Origin: Dendrobium chrysotoxum
Taxonomy: Eukaryota > Streptophyta > Magnoliopsida > Asparagales > Orchidaceae
Length of the DNA stretch: 64,000 bases
Direction: 5' to 3'
Assembly (NCBI GenBank): GCA_019925795.1
Contig: CM034314.1
Span: forward strand, 19,402,657-19,466,656
The notes beneath the pieces were generated by a model. That model was not told the DNA's origin and searched no databases. It was given only the letters and a program-made list of their open reading frames with translations. The translations under genes were made by a program, and so were the position numbers. This document shows positions 12,401-23,088 of the stretch, in pieces. Position 1 is the stretch's first letter. Each line of letters opens with the position of its first letter.

Positions 12401-15400
12401 TTCATCTTAAAGTCCAAAATTAATAAGCAATATTGGGTATATAAACTTTCACTTGGAATAACTATGTAATCTAAATGATATATATATTTTTATAAGAAAA
12501 TAATCAATTTGAGTTTTACTAAATCTATTCTGATAAGTGATGAAATGCTCATTTCTTTTCTTAAATAAGGTTTTAACAATCACAAAATCATAAGCAAAAT
12601 TAAAATCACCTTCCTCTTTACCAACATGTTAATTTAAATCTCCTTCAATAAATTTTTTTTCTTCAAGAGGTATCTTTTGTATTAATTCTCCTAAGTCATT
12701 TTCAAATTTTAATTTTGAACATATATACAAACTTATTTGAGTAGCATAAATATTTATAATATTCATAATCTTAGCATCAACAATAATCTTTAAAGTTATA
12801 ACTCTTACTCCAATTCTATTAATTCTTACAACATTATCCTTTAAATTCTTATCTATAATCACACCTACACCATTTCTAGTACGACGCTTATTAGAATACC
12901 ATAATTTAAATTCTAAACTATCAATCTCGTTAGCCTTCTTTTTAACCCATTTAATTTCTTGAATGTATAGAATATTTATCTTCCTATGAATCATAATATT
13001 TATTAATTTTATTAATTTACCTGTAAGAAAACCTATATTTCAAGTTCTTATTCTAATTTTAATTTCATGGACTAGCTTCTTTGCCCACATCCATACAGGA
13101 TGTGGGAGCCCTTGCCTATTTAATACTGCACCCGGACGCCGATGTATTAGCCCTTGCACACTTGTCATTGTATTTAGGTCATACACCGCATCGCTTCCAA
13201 AGAACGCCCTAGCATTTTGACAATGTATTAAATGATTCATGTCATAATTATTCGACAAGTTTTACGCTGGCTGTTGACTATCTAATGCAACCCTTCATTT
13301 TTTTCATCCAGAACTTGGGACTTGGCAGCGACAATGTTAATTACTTAGGAGGTTCTGTTGAAATCAGGAGTTGAGAGGGAAAAAGCCTGAATTTTATTAT
13401 ACAACATACTCCCTATTTATTAAATCTATACAAGAGCTTTAATAAAGAAACAAATAACTACAGAATAATTAGCAATATAATCCTTCCTAAATCTGCTGCC
13501 TAACTAAGGAAGGTACTCAACGTGAGGTGGGCTTCCCACAAATCTTTATTTGTAGACGTATGATCAATATGGGAATGAGAGGCTAGGATTTAACACTCCC
13601 CCTGAAGCTGGGGAATATAGATCTGTCATTCCTAACTTGGCAATCATTCTGAGAAAGGCGAAGTTGTCTAATCCTTTGGTAAGGATATCTGTAAGTTGAT
13701 TTTTGATGATACATGGTTGATACATACTAGACCATTGTCTAATTTTTTTTAAATAAAATGTTTATCCACTTTTATGTGCTTAGTTCTATCATGCTGGACT
13801 GAATTGAGGGCTATATTGATTGTTGATTTATTGTCATAATATAGCTTCATAGGATCGTCCCACTTGATCTTTAAGTCTTCTAGAATTATCTTAATCCATA
13901 GTAGCTTACATATTTCCAAAGCCATAGCTTTATACTCTGCTTCTGCACTAGATTTTGCTGCCACATTTTGTTTCTTGCTTCTCCATGTAACTAAGTTTCC
14001 TACTAGGAATGTGCAGTATCCAGAGGTAAATCTTTTGTCTACTGGTGATCCTGCATAATCCGCATCGGTGTAAACTTCTAGGGTTATTCCGTGGTCTCTT
14101 CTAAAGAGAATCCCTTTCCTTGGATTTTCCTTAAGGTAGTGCAGTATTCTGTCTACCGCTTGCATATGAGCTTGTTTTGGATTCTGCATAAACTGACTGA
14201 CCATACTTACAGCAAATGCGATATTTGGTCTGGTGTGGGAGAGGTAGATTAATTTTTCTAGGAGTCTCTGGTAAGCCCCTTTATCTACATCTAGATCTTC
14301 TCTGGCTTCCCCCAGTTTAAGATTTGGTTCTACAGGTGTTGGTATTGGTTTATAAGCTAGTTTACCTATTTCCTTCAAAAGATCTTTTATGTATTTTTGC
14401 TGTGAAATGAAGATTCCTTTGCTGGAGTGGGCTACTTCAATTCCGAGAAAATATTTTAGTCTACCAAGTTCTTTGATGTCAAATTCTTTGGTAAGACTTT
14501 TCCTTGGACTAACTTTCTCTTCTTTATTATTCTCTATCAAGATAATATCATCCACATTCACTAATAATATTGTGACTCCCCCTGAGTATGAGTATTTAAA
14601 GAATAGTGTATGGTCCCATTGACTTTGTCGATACCCATTAAGAAGCATGAATTTTGAGAATCTTTCAAACTAGGCCCTGGGTGATTGTTTCAGCCCATAT
14701 AGGGCCTTTCTTTACCTGCACACCTTGTCACTTCCGGATTTTTCCTTAAATCCTGATGGTATCTCCATAAATATCTCTTCCTCCAAGTCCCCATGTAGGA
14801 ATGCATTTTTTACATCTAGTTGTTCCAGATGTCAGTTGTACTTAGCTGAGTAGGATCCTGATAGTATTCATTTTGGCTACAGGTGCAAAGGTTTCCTGGT
14901 AGTCAATGTCATATGTTTAAGTATACCATTTCGCCACTAGTCTTACTTTTTACCTTTCTAGTGTACCATCAGCTTTGTACTTTACAGAGAATACCCATTT
15001 GCAATCGACGCGTTTTTTCCCTTTTGGAAGGTTGATGATTTCCCACATTTTGTTCTTCTCTAGGGTCTGCATTTCATCTTTCATGGCATTTTTTTAATTT
15101 TTATTAGATAGGGCCTCAGAAATATTATTAGGAATATGAATATATTCTAGTGTAACCAGGAAGTTTTTGTGTGAGGATGAAAAATTATTGAAGGAAATGG
15201 AGTTAGTTATGGGGTACAAGGGAGGTGGTGAGGTTGTATTTATCTTAATTTCAGGAGATGGTTTAGATTCTTGGATTTGCTTTGGAGTATAGTTTGAACT
15301 TGTACGCCTAGAGTATGCAATCTCAAATCTACTGACATCTTTGTCCTCAGTTTCCTTATTTTTGATTTCAGGAGGATTGGTTTGAGGTGGTGGAGAAGGC

Positions 15401-18400
15401 TAAGAGAGAGAAGCCCGATTTTCTCATCTTCCTCAATTTCTGAAGATGAGGTTTGGTAAAATAGAAATTTTGCTCGTCAAAGATAACATCAACAAAGACA
15501 ACGATTTTTTTTGTGAGGGGATGATAACACTTGTAAACTTTTTGGGTGGCTGAATATCCAACAAAGATGCATTTGAGTGCTTTTGGATCTAATTTTTCTC
15601 TATTTGGTTGTGAATATGAACATAGGCAGTGCACTTGAAGACTCTGGGTGTAAGGTTATTATGGGTCCGAAACTCGGGGTAAAAGGAGGAAAGGATATCC
15701 ATTGGAGTTCTTAGACCCAGGGTTGTTGAAGGTAGTTGATTTATGAGGTAAGTGGCAGTTAGGAGTGCTTATCCCCAATAAGATTTGGGTGTATTGTGGT
15801 AAAATAGGAAAGTACGAGTGATGGCTAGAAGATTACCATTTTTCCTTTCCACAAACCCATTTTGTTGTGGGGTGTGAACGCAGAAGGATTCATGGATAAC
15901 ACCTTCATTTTGGAAGTAGGAGGATAGGGTTTGGTTGAATAGTCTTTAGCGTTGTTTGAATGAAATTTGTTTATTTTTACCCCGAATTGATTCTGGATCA
16001 TTGTGTGAAAAATGAGAAGAATGGTGTTAACGTCGAATTTATTTTTGAGGAGATAGATCCAAGAGACTCAAGTGCAATCAATGAACGATACAAACCAGCG
16101 TGTCCCAGAGATGTTAGAGATTTTGAGGGTCCCCATATATCGCTATGAATAAAATAGAAAGGAGTATCATATCTCACATTTTTATTTGGGAACAAAGCTC
16201 TTTTATGTTTGGCTAACTCACAAGTTTCACAATGAAAATATTCATTTTTTAACTTCTGAAAAAATTTTGGATACACATGTTTTATGATATCAAAAGAAGG
16301 ATGTCCTAATCTATAATGATGAAGCTTGATAGTAGATTTCCTATCAACTAGGGTAACATAGAGTGGCTATTTTTAGATTTGTTCAGCTCTTCCAGGTAGT
16401 ACAGTTCAGCTCTCTCATTAGCAAGTCCAATTTTCTTCATCGATCTCTGGTTCTGAAATAAGTAATAAGCAGAGTTAAATATTACTTGACAATGATGGTC
16501 ATTGGTAAGTTTCTGTATAGATATTAGGTTTGTAGATAATTGAGGTACGTGGAGCACATTTTTTATGGTGAGGGAGGGAGATAAGGGTATATCTCCTTGG
16601 CCTGCTACTGTGGTAAGAGAACCATCAGTAGTGATAATTTTCTTGTTACTTGGGCAATGAGTATAGTTGATGAAGTGGATAGGGGAATGTGTCATGTGAT
16701 ATGTGGCTCCTGAGTCAATGATCCTTAATCCTTTTAAATAATTTTTAGATGCACTTAAACCAATGGAAAGATGAAACTTACCTAAAAGTGCAAGAGAGGA
16801 AGATGCATTTGGTTTTGCAAGGGATACCAGGAGTTGTTTTAGTTTATCAATATCTTATTTATTGAGTTCTTTGAAGTTGGACTGTGTTTCTGGGTTAGGC
16901 TAACTTGTTGTATTGCTGGCCTATGATGTGCTTCTTTTTTTATTTCTTTGATTCCACTCCTTACTGAGGGGCTTTTCATGTATCTTCCAGCACGTCTCCT
17001 TTGTGTGTCTTGACTTCTTACAATAATTGTACCAAAGAGAGTCTTTATCTTTAAATTTTGAGGAGTCTTTACCTTCTTCCTTCCATTGTGCTTCTCTGGT
17101 CATCACTATTGCTGAACTTTCAACAACGTTTGGCTCTAACATTATTCTTCGTTGGCTTTCTTCAGCACGAATGAGAGAAATGGTCTCATTTAGTGATTGT
17201 GTCTACTCTTTGCCAAGGATCTAGACTCTCACCTGATCAAATTCTGCATTAAGTCCTGCAAGAAAATCATAAATTCCATCTTTTTCAATTAAGTTTTTTA
17301 GGATAGCAGCATCTTTTGAACATCTGGTCTCTATGCATTTGTAGATTAAGTTCTTGCCATAGGTTTTGTTGAAGAGTGGCATACTCCATCATGGTCTTGC
17401 TTCCTTATTTTGTGCTTCCTACGTTGATCTTAATTTCAAAGATTTGAGCAGTATCCCGAGCTTTTTAAAAATGTTTGTTTGGCGGCATCCCATATGTCCT
17501 TTGCAGTGGAAAGGAACATAAATATATTGCTAATTTATTGAGTCATGGAATTTCACAACCATGACATAATCATGGAGTCCGCTTCATCCCATACCCAAAA
17601 ATTAGGATCTCCTTCTTTTGGTCCTCTGAGGAGGTGATGTAATTTCTCTTTCCCTTTTAAGTAGGTCTGCACAAATTGAGACCACTTTAAATAGTTCTTC
17701 CCATCTAGGCAATAGGAAGGTTGCATGCTGTGGAGGTCACATCGTTCTTGGTGCACCATAGGATCCTCAAATTGGTCAATGTTCTGGGAAGAATTAATTT
17801 CTGACATTATGGTGTCAAATGATAGTAACGAAGACTATTTGTTTGGTCCTGGGTAGTAATGAAGGCTTCCCAAAAAATAAGATCCCTCTGATCTTTAATT
17901 ACGGCAATAAAGGCCAATGTTTTTTTTACTCGGTTTAATTAACCGGCCAAGCCAAGTCTTTAAAAGACTCGAATCGGGTAGCTAAGGCACGCACAGAGCC
18001 TTCTTCCGCAAGATTCCACCCCTCAAGTCGCAAGCAGGCGTTTTCTTTCTGGCTTCGTCCTACACGTCCGCAATGCTCGGTTCTTCCAGTTGGTTCTTCC
18101 AGACGGGAGCAGGTGTCCCGCGTGTGTGTCTTTCGGTCGCCTAGAATCTTCTGCTTGTCGACAGCAAGTGAGGAAGCCGCGACGGGAGAAGGTGTCGGTG
18201 GCATCTAGTAGGTCCGATCTCTTCTTCTTCTTTTTTTACTCCTTCGACGATCTACGATCGTTCTTCAACGCAATGAAGGCCGTTGGTTCTGATACCATGT
18301 TGAAATCAGGAGTTGAGAGGGAAAAAGCCTGAATTTTATTATACAACATACTCCCTATTTATAGATTTATACAAGAACTTTAATAAAGAAACAAATAACT

Positions 18401-20421
18401 ATAGAATAATGAGCAATTTAATCCTTCCTAAATCTACTGCCTAACTAAGGAAGGTACTCAACTTGAGGTGGGCTTCCCATGGATCTTTATTCGTAACCGT
18501 ATGATCAATATGAGAATGAGAGGCTAGGATTTAACAAGTTCAAATAGACATGTCCACACATTAAAACTACATCCTGTTAATGCTCTTTTTCTTGGAATGT
18601 AAATCAATCATCCCATCAAAGGCTAGATCAGAATTTCAAGGTGATAATTTCACTGACCTTAGCAATTATTTCATGAGTGCATTGAATTATCTGGTTATGA
18701 TTAAAACCTAAGATAAGGAAATTGATCTGTCCAATATATTTCCTTCTTGTCCACCCTTATGGTGGGCAAATTTTTCATTGATGCATGCTTATGGAATCTT
18801 TCATTGCATAGGTCAAGTAACATAATTGTCTAATATTATGCATCCTTGACGGTTTTATAATCACTTATTTATTCATGCAATATTTTAAAGTTTTTCTACT
18901 TTCCTTCAATATTTATCGCTGATTATCCTGGTCATCAAAATGCACTAGCAACAAGATTATTCTCTCATACTTTCATGTTCATACTGCACTTTTCGTGGGC
19001 AGCGTTTGGTATCCCTTTCTGATTATTTACTTCTTCCAACAGCGTAAAACATCAGTACAGTGAATGGGATGATAAGAACCCTAAGTTGACGACTTGCAAT
19101 GCAAACACTAAAATAATTCCTGGTAGCCAGACTCCTCAGGAAGTCACTCCCGATTCATATGTTGTTTTCACTTATGATGTTACCTTTGAGGTTCGTGTTG
19201 AATTCAGTTTGTTAAACCTTTTTGCCATGAACAGCTCTTATTGTTCTCCATTTCTTCCTGCAGCCAAGTGAAATCAAATGGGCTTCTCGTTGGGACACCT
19301 ACCTTCTCATGAGTGATGATCAGATCCATTGGTTTTCAATTATTAATTCGTTGATGATTGTACTCTTTCTCTCCGGTATGGTAGCCATGATTATGATGAG
19401 AACTCTTTACAGAGATATTGCCAACTACAATCAACTAGACTCTCGGGATGAAGCCCAGGAAGAATCTGGTTGGAAACTAGTCCACGGTGATGTTTTTAGG
19501 CCACCAGTCAACTATAGTCTTCTTTGCGTTTATGTTGGAACCGGGGTGCAGTTCTTAGGGATGACAGTAGTTACTATGATCTTTGCCTTACTAGGCTTCC
19601 TTTCCCCATCCAACCGTGGTGGGCTGATGACTGCAATGGTCTTCTTATGGGTTTTGATGGGTCTATTTGCTGGATACTCTTCTGCTCGTCTTTACAAGAT
19701 GTTCAAAGGTACAGACTGGAAGAAAAACACCTTAAAAACAGCATTGATTTTCCCTGCCATTGTGTTCTCCATCTTCTTTGTTCTGAATGCCTTGATTTGG
19801 GGGGAGAAGTCTTCTGGTGCGGTTCCCTTCGGCACCATGTTTGCTTTGGTTTTCTTATGGTTTGGAATATCAGTGCCCTTAGTTTTTGTTGGAAGCTACC
19901 TGGGATTCTGGAAGCCGGCCATTGAAGACCCAGTAAAAACGAACAAAATCCCCAGGCAGATACCTGAGCAGGCATGGTACATGCAGCCAGTTTTCGTCAT
20001 ATTGATCGGTGGAATCCTTCCTTTTGGTGCTGTGTTCATTGAGCTCTTCTTCATCTTGACCTCGATATGGCTGAACCAGTTCTACTACATCTTCGGCTTC
20101 TTGTTCATTGTCTTCATCATTCTTCTCATAACATGCGCTGAAATCACGATTGTGCTTTGCTACTTCCAGTTGTGCAGTGAGGATTACCATTGGTGGTGGA
20201 GGGCTTATCTAACTGCTGGATCTTCTGCAATCTACATATTCTTATATGCAGTGTTCTATTTCTTCACTAAGCTGGAGATAACTAAGGTCGTATCTGGTAT
20301 TCTTTACTTCGGCTATATGCTGATCGTGTCCTACGCCTTTTTTGTGCTGACTGGCACAATTGGCTTCTATGCCTGCTTATGGTTTGTCAGGAAGATCTAT
20401 TCTTCAGTAAAAATAGATTGA
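304..20421 (+). CDS. TMN7-like: Transmembrane 9 superfamily (EMP70/nonaspanin) protein, complete, 7 exons
   Basis: Exons read from the sequence are 304-423, 5529-5693, 5857-5966, 6091-6184, 6277-6389, 19043-19190 and 19264-20421. All introns are GT/AG and the 1908 nt join without frameshift into 635 aa, the usual length of plant TMN proteins (Arabidopsis TMN7 is similar along its length). Residues 1-27 are a signal peptide (basic start, hydrophobic core, cut before FYLPGV). Residues 28-265 form the lumenal domain, with EMP70 blocks such as GEVLRGDRIENSVY and DNLPVAVPRQ. The C-terminal half, from DDQIHWFSIINSLMIV onward, has about nine membrane helices. The protein ends VKID, a KXD signal known in this family for COPI binding and Golgi retention. 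The role is endomembrane (Golgi/endosome) sorting or membrane-protein targeting, inferred from the family. Introns 1 (5105 bp) and 5 (12653 bp) are swollen by transposons, yet every exon is intact. Confidence 0.95.
424..1763 (+). other. TM9SF intron 1, 5' part
   Basis: AT-rich intron. A small palindromic patch with repeated GAGGC/GCCTC words lies at about 1235-1280. Positions 1746-1763 are the left target-site duplication of the LINE that follows. Nothing else recognised. Confidence 0.6.
1764..2668 (+). mobile_element. 5'-truncated RTE-type LINE (copy 1) with 18-bp target duplication
   Basis: The reverse transcriptase fragment contains LHQGSDLSPYLFALVMD and the catalytic FADD box (about 1800-2060), followed by a broken 3' coding region with the ERVGVAP...RLRWFGH type block at about 2395-2460. 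The 3' end has CCCACTTAGTGGG (2635-2647) and a short TTG-repeat tail. The 18-bp repeat TATTGTCCTCTTTCATAA lies at 1746-1763 and 2669-2686, so both ends are fixed exactly. Frameshifts and stops interrupt the frame. Confidence 0.9.
2687..3079 (+). other. TM9SF intron 1, spacer
   Basis: No gene recognised. It includes a GCCTCGAGGTGC patch at about 2963-2975, in inverted orientation to the similar patch at about 1235. The 3' end of the hAT relic that follows may lie here. Confidence 0.4.
3080..5024 (-). mobile_element. Decayed hAT transposon, ZMYM1/TTF-type transposase relic
   Basis: Minus-strand reading from about 4060 to 3090 recovers, in order, blocks typical of plant TTF zinc-finger/DUF4371 hAT transposases: YHPNERD, CQPRDHDFP, an RRFN-W-LEYN-type TTF finger, FLLQQDLAFHDHDES, FELLHFLACHNE, PEIQKEITHATTIET, LLNESRDIS and RARNMRGEFNGL. 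Stops and frameshifts are frequent, so it is a pseudogene. The upstream end near 5024 reads (minus strand) GCGGATTTACAGTGCGGGC followed by a GC-rich hairpin, as at the ends of this hAT group. I could not fix the other end or a TSD. Confidence 0.7.
5025..5528 (+). other. TM9SF intron 1, 3' part
   Basis: T-rich intron DNA leading to the acceptor at 5528. It has two loosely similar stretches (about 5095-5160 and 5165-5230) containing the words AAATGTTT and TATTGTTTCAA. No gene seen. Confidence 0.5.
5529..6389 (+). CDS. TMN7-like: TM9SF exons 2-5: lumenal domain
   Basis: Four short exons are separated by introns of 163, 124 and 92 bp. Exon 2 (5529-5693) starts GDELQVKVNKLSS. Exon 3 is 5857-5966, ending in phase 2 inside the Met codon completed by exon 4. 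Exon 4 (6091-6184) carries DNLPVAVPRQRKDG. Exon 5 (6277-6389) ends GFEVLPS with two bases of the serine codon. The matching acceptor lies 12.65 kb away at 19043. Confidence 0.93.
6614..7056. mobile_element. hAT-type MITE (443 bp) with 8-bp TSD
   Basis: The ends are TATGGGTGTCAA at left and TTGACACCCCTA at right, inverted with one mismatch. The flanks carry identical ATTTTAGC at 6606-6613 and 7057-7064. The 8-bp TSD and TIR type fit non-autonomous hAT elements. No coding capacity. It sits at the start of intron 5 of the TM9SF gene. Confidence 0.88.
7822..10465. repeat. 1322-bp direct tandem duplication (7822-9143 and 9144-10465)
   Basis: The second unit repeats the first at a constant offset of 1322. 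Each unit contains about 435 bp of LINE and about 887 bp of the LTR-like insertion, so the duplication happened after the insertion. Reading both, I noticed a single difference (A at about 9088, G at about 10410), so it is very recent or an assembly effect. The 67-codon open frames in each copy (8560, 9882) are not genes. Confidence 0.92.
9578..11291 (+). mobile_element. LTR-like insertion (1714 bp, TG...CA) inside the LINE
   Basis: It begins TGATGGGGACATCA and ends CTACATCA. The flanking pentamers are ACTTC and ATTTC (4 of 5 match) and the LINE continues on either side. A TATA-like CTATATATAGG (about 9803) and AATGAAGAAATAA (about 9834) look like LTR promoter and polyadenylation signals. No coding region found, so a solo LTR or LTR-derived relic is most likely. 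A partial second copy (8256-9143) comes from the tandem duplication. It contains a run of 20 C at 10482-10501. Confidence 0.65.
13749..14648 (-). pseudogene. Copia reverse transcriptase C-part and RNase H
   Basis: An open 299-codon stretch. VNVDDIIL is the RT catalytic box (the usual Tyr before VDD is Asn). Then FLGIEVAHS, then RNase H with YTDADYAGSPVDKRFTSGYC and SSAEAEYKAMA. The N-terminal RT half upstream of 14648 is disrupted. Confidence 0.85.
15368..16740 (-). pseudogene. Copia protease and integrase remnant
   Basis: The protease active-site block DSGATYHM is at about 16710-16685, followed by the protease body (ends 16348). A GAG-pre-integrase segment with CETCELAKHKR and the integrase start HSDIWGP lies at 16276-15998. 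The integrase C-terminal part (GYSATQKVYKCYHP) is at 15634-15368. The middle of the integrase is broken by stops and frameshifts. Confidence 0.78.
16921..17807 (-). pseudogene. Copia gag remnant
   Basis: It starts MSEINSSQN at 17807. It continues with a capsid-like block (YLKWSQFVQTYLKGK), then in another frame the nucleocapsid knuckle at about 17030-16980. The knuckle reads YNYCKKSRHTKETC, with the first Cys of the CX2CX4HX4C pattern replaced by Tyr, so zinc binding is probably lost. Frame breaks lie between the two parts. Confidence 0.75.
18537..19042 (+). other. TM9SF intron 5, 3' part
   Basis: Unique-looking intron sequence between the Copia element and the acceptor AG at 19041-19042. 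A T-rich tract (about 18990-19035) precedes the acceptor. Confidence 0.6.
19043..20421 (+). CDS. TMN7-like: TM9SF exons 6-7: end of lumenal domain and all membrane helices
   Basis: Exon 6 (19043-19190) begins with the base completing the split serine codon and continues VKHQYSEWDDKNP. Intron 6 is 73 bp. Exon 7 (19264-20421) starts PSEIKWASRWDTY and encodes all nine helices as one large exon, ending in TGA at 20419-20421. Taking the Met at 19309 as the start would wrongly drop the whole lumenal domain. Confidence 0.95.
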
Positions 20422-20799
20422 AATGAGATTTTGAAGATAGAAAATTGTGATGGTGACATAAAACTTGCGAGAACATTACTCTTCAGATGGGCCTGAGGGA
20501 TCCAATGGTAGTAGGATAGATGAAGCTCCATCTTGTTACTCGAGAGCTTCGAATGTCTAAGAAGAAATTCATGGTTTTTATTTTTTTATTTTTTTTAGTT
20601 TTGGCAAGAGGTAGTAGTGCCATGCTTTTCTTTAAAAGCTAGAACAATGGATGTTTGTGTCTACTTTAAGGGATTGCAGCAACTACCAGTTTTTTTTTTT
20701 TCATCTTAATAATTTTTTATTGTGATGCCCTGAATGTTGCGCATTTGTAGCCAACTTTGATTTATCTGATATCTTTAATAGTTAGGAATTTAAGATTAA
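20422..20799 (+). other. TM9SF 3' UTR and downstream DNA
   Basis: T-rich sequence after the stop. Candidate plant polyadenylation context is AATAATTTTTTATTG at about 20708-20722. The end of the transcript is not fixed. Confidence 0.4.
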
Positions 20800-20902
20800 G
20801 GCTTCATTTGGGACGGCTTTTTTACTACTTTTAAAAATATTTTTCAGTACAAAATTTTTGTTTGAAACAATTGCTTTCTAGATAGTTGCCTCAAACGGAG
20901 CC
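20800..20902. mobile_element. Tourist-like MITE (103 bp), TSD TAA
   Basis: The ends GGCTTCATTTGGGACGGC and (inverted) GGCTCCGTTTGAGGCAAC pair over most of the element. TAA flanks both sides (20797-20799 and 20903-20905). A 3-bp TWA-type TSD fits PIF/Harbinger-derived Tourist elements. Confidence 0.72.
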
Positions 20903-21458
20903 TAATCGTTTAAATGTGTTGCAAATTTTAAATTGTTCATGTGAATAAATTGTCGTGACCTAACAAATTTGAGATGATAGAGAAGATTTATATATTTGTC
21001 TTGCATGAAGTTCTGCATGCACATAGATAAAGAGGAATAAAATTGTACATGATAAGATTATATAGAATTGTCAATTGGAAAATTTATGAAGGGAAAAATC
21101 ATGATTCTCGATAAGTTAGCACATATTTAGTGTAGATCTTTTTTTAGAGGAACTTACAGGAAGCTCCTATAATGGCTATAAATGACAATATGAGCTTATG
21201 TGCGGTAAATTTGAATAAATTCAAAATTTTAAAATTTATGATTTTGCTCCTCTTATGCCACTTAAGGTATTGAGATTTTTTTTTTATTTTAATTTTTGTC
21301 ATAAACAATACTTATAACGAACAAAATTTTAAAAATAGTCTAACAATAATAAGAATAAGTTTTTATCCAACTAATGGGGTTGATAATTTCATTGTATCAT
21401 ATTAAAAGTTAAATTCTTATTTAAATATAATAAAAAATTATTTTTAATGTTTGTTAAT

Positions 21459-22895
21459 AAGTCTTTTAGGTCTCTTTTTATTTTTTTTTAATATAGGTTG
21501 AATCTAATACATCTACTCTCTTAACATGGTCATCAAAAGGTCAACATGATCAAATCATCTAAAACGACTCTCTCTCATCTTATCTATCATTGGAGCTTCT
21601 CTAATCTTTTCACGTATATATTTATTTCAAAGTCTAATCTTAAGTGCCACGAGCATCTTTATCTTTGCAACACAACTATATTTTATGCTTCTTTTTTAAT
21701 GCTTAACATTCTGTGCCATAAAGCATTGTAGGCCTCACCAACATCTTATAAATCTTTTTTCTTAAGTTTAAGAGGTATTTTTCTATCACACAACAGACCC
21801 AATGCATTCCTCCACTTCAACCATTCAACTTGAATTCTACTAATAATATCTCAATCTATTTCACCATTGTTTTGAACAATATACCCAAGATATCTAAAAC
21901 GTGCACTCTTTTTAATGACTTGATCACCCAATATCACAATCCCATTACTAGGTCTATTTCTAGTAATATTAAACTTCATGCATTCGATTTTAGACCTACT
22001 AAAAAAAATCTTTTGACTCTAAAGTTGACCTTCATAATTAAAGTTTTTCATTAACTCCCTTTCTAGTCTCTTATCAACAAAAAGAATATCATTAGCAAAA
22101 AGCATACAACAAGTTACATCCTCTTGCAAATATCTAATAAAAATATCCATGACTAAAGCAAAAATATATGGGCTTCATCTTTGATGTAATCCTACTAAAA
22201 TAAGAAATTTTTTTATGCAACCATATTATATTTGAACACAAGTAACAACCCATATATATGTATTCTTAATGACTAGAATATAAGCATTATTAACAATTTC
22301 CTTTCTAAAACTCTACAGAGTGCTTCTCGTGGAATTTTATCATTTATTTTTTTTCTTAGATCAGTAAATATCATATGTAGACCATCCTTAATCTCTCTAT
22401 ACTTTTTCCATGAAATCTCTCAACAAATGTATAACTTCTATAGTAGACCTACCTGGCATGAATTCAAACTAATTTTGAGAAACAATAAAATCATGTTGTA
22501 ATATATGCTCAATTACTCTCTCTAATAAATTTAATGTATGACACATTAACTTAAATCCTTTATAATTCACACTCTTGTGCATCACCTTTATTCTTATAAA
22601 TAAGAATCAACACACTCTTTCTCCACTCATTTAGCACCTTTTTATAGTCAAAATAATATTAAAAAGTTTAGCAAGCCAAAAATATCATTGATCTTCTAAG
22701 CATTTCTACACTTCTATTGGAATATGACAAATCCTATTGTTTTTTAACACTTCAATTTTTTTAAAGCCTCTCCAACTTTGATTTCACTAATACGATGATG
22801 AAAACAAATCTCTATTTTCATTTAGGGTGCTAAGGTCACTAAAGTCAATTGTATTTTCACAATCTTTATTAAAAAGTTTATCAAAATATCATACC
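21459..22895 (-). mobile_element. RTE-type LINE relic (copy 3)
   Basis: Collinear with copy 2 on the minus strand from the 3' RLRWFGH region (about 21560) through the FADD region (about 22100) to the RT core (about 22400-22750). No open frame remains and the 3' tail is missing. More diverged than copies 1 and 6. Confidence 0.75.
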
Positions 22896-23088
22896 CACCT
22901 ATATACAAAATAGTCCAAATAATTAAAATTCCAAACATATCCTCACTCTAGTTGAGAATTTAAGATATCATAATGTCACTTCTTAACCTCTATTTTTCTC
23001 TAACACAAGAGGCAAAAAGCTATCTACAATTAGTGAAATTGTTCTTGGGTGCTGAAGTTAGCACTTCTTGCTTAAGGCTCTTTAAAAG

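Larger units (their letters stand above)
7330..13258 (-). mobile_element. Antisense RTE-type LINE (copy 2), nearly full length, split by an LTR-like insertion
   Basis: Minus strand, in order: an apurinic endonuclease-like domain (12994-12629, with QEIKW and the terminal GDLN), RT blocks (11867-11319, QNQFGF and FIDL), then after the inserted DNA the FADD-containing part (about 8160-7940) and the 3' RLRWFGH-like region (about 7550-7440). The join is visible: minus-strand LINE sequence stops at about 11297 and resumes at about 8255, either side of the LTR-like insertion. The last ~80 bp and TTG tail are missing at the 7330 side. Many stops are present. It lies in intron 5, antisense to the host gene. 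Confidence 0.85.
13356..18536 (-). mobile_element. Ty1/Copia retrotransposon, complete but defective, antisense in TM9SF intron 5
   Basis: LTRs of about 240 bp at 13356-13595 and 18298-18536, each TGTTGAAATC...GGATTTAACA and about 93% identical by my count. On the minus strand the primer-binding site TGGTATCAGAACC follows the 5' LTR (about 18284-18297), and a purine tract CAGGGGGAG precedes the 3' LTR. The flanks are GGTTC and AGTTC, an imperfect TSD. Domain order gag, protease, integrase, RT, RNase H is the Copia order. Frameshifts and stops separate them. Confidence 0.92.

Noticed and set aside
19309..19309. Met at 19309 as the start of the membrane protein
   Set aside because: Upstream exons join in frame and supply signal peptide and lumenal domain, so this is an internal Met (residue 266).
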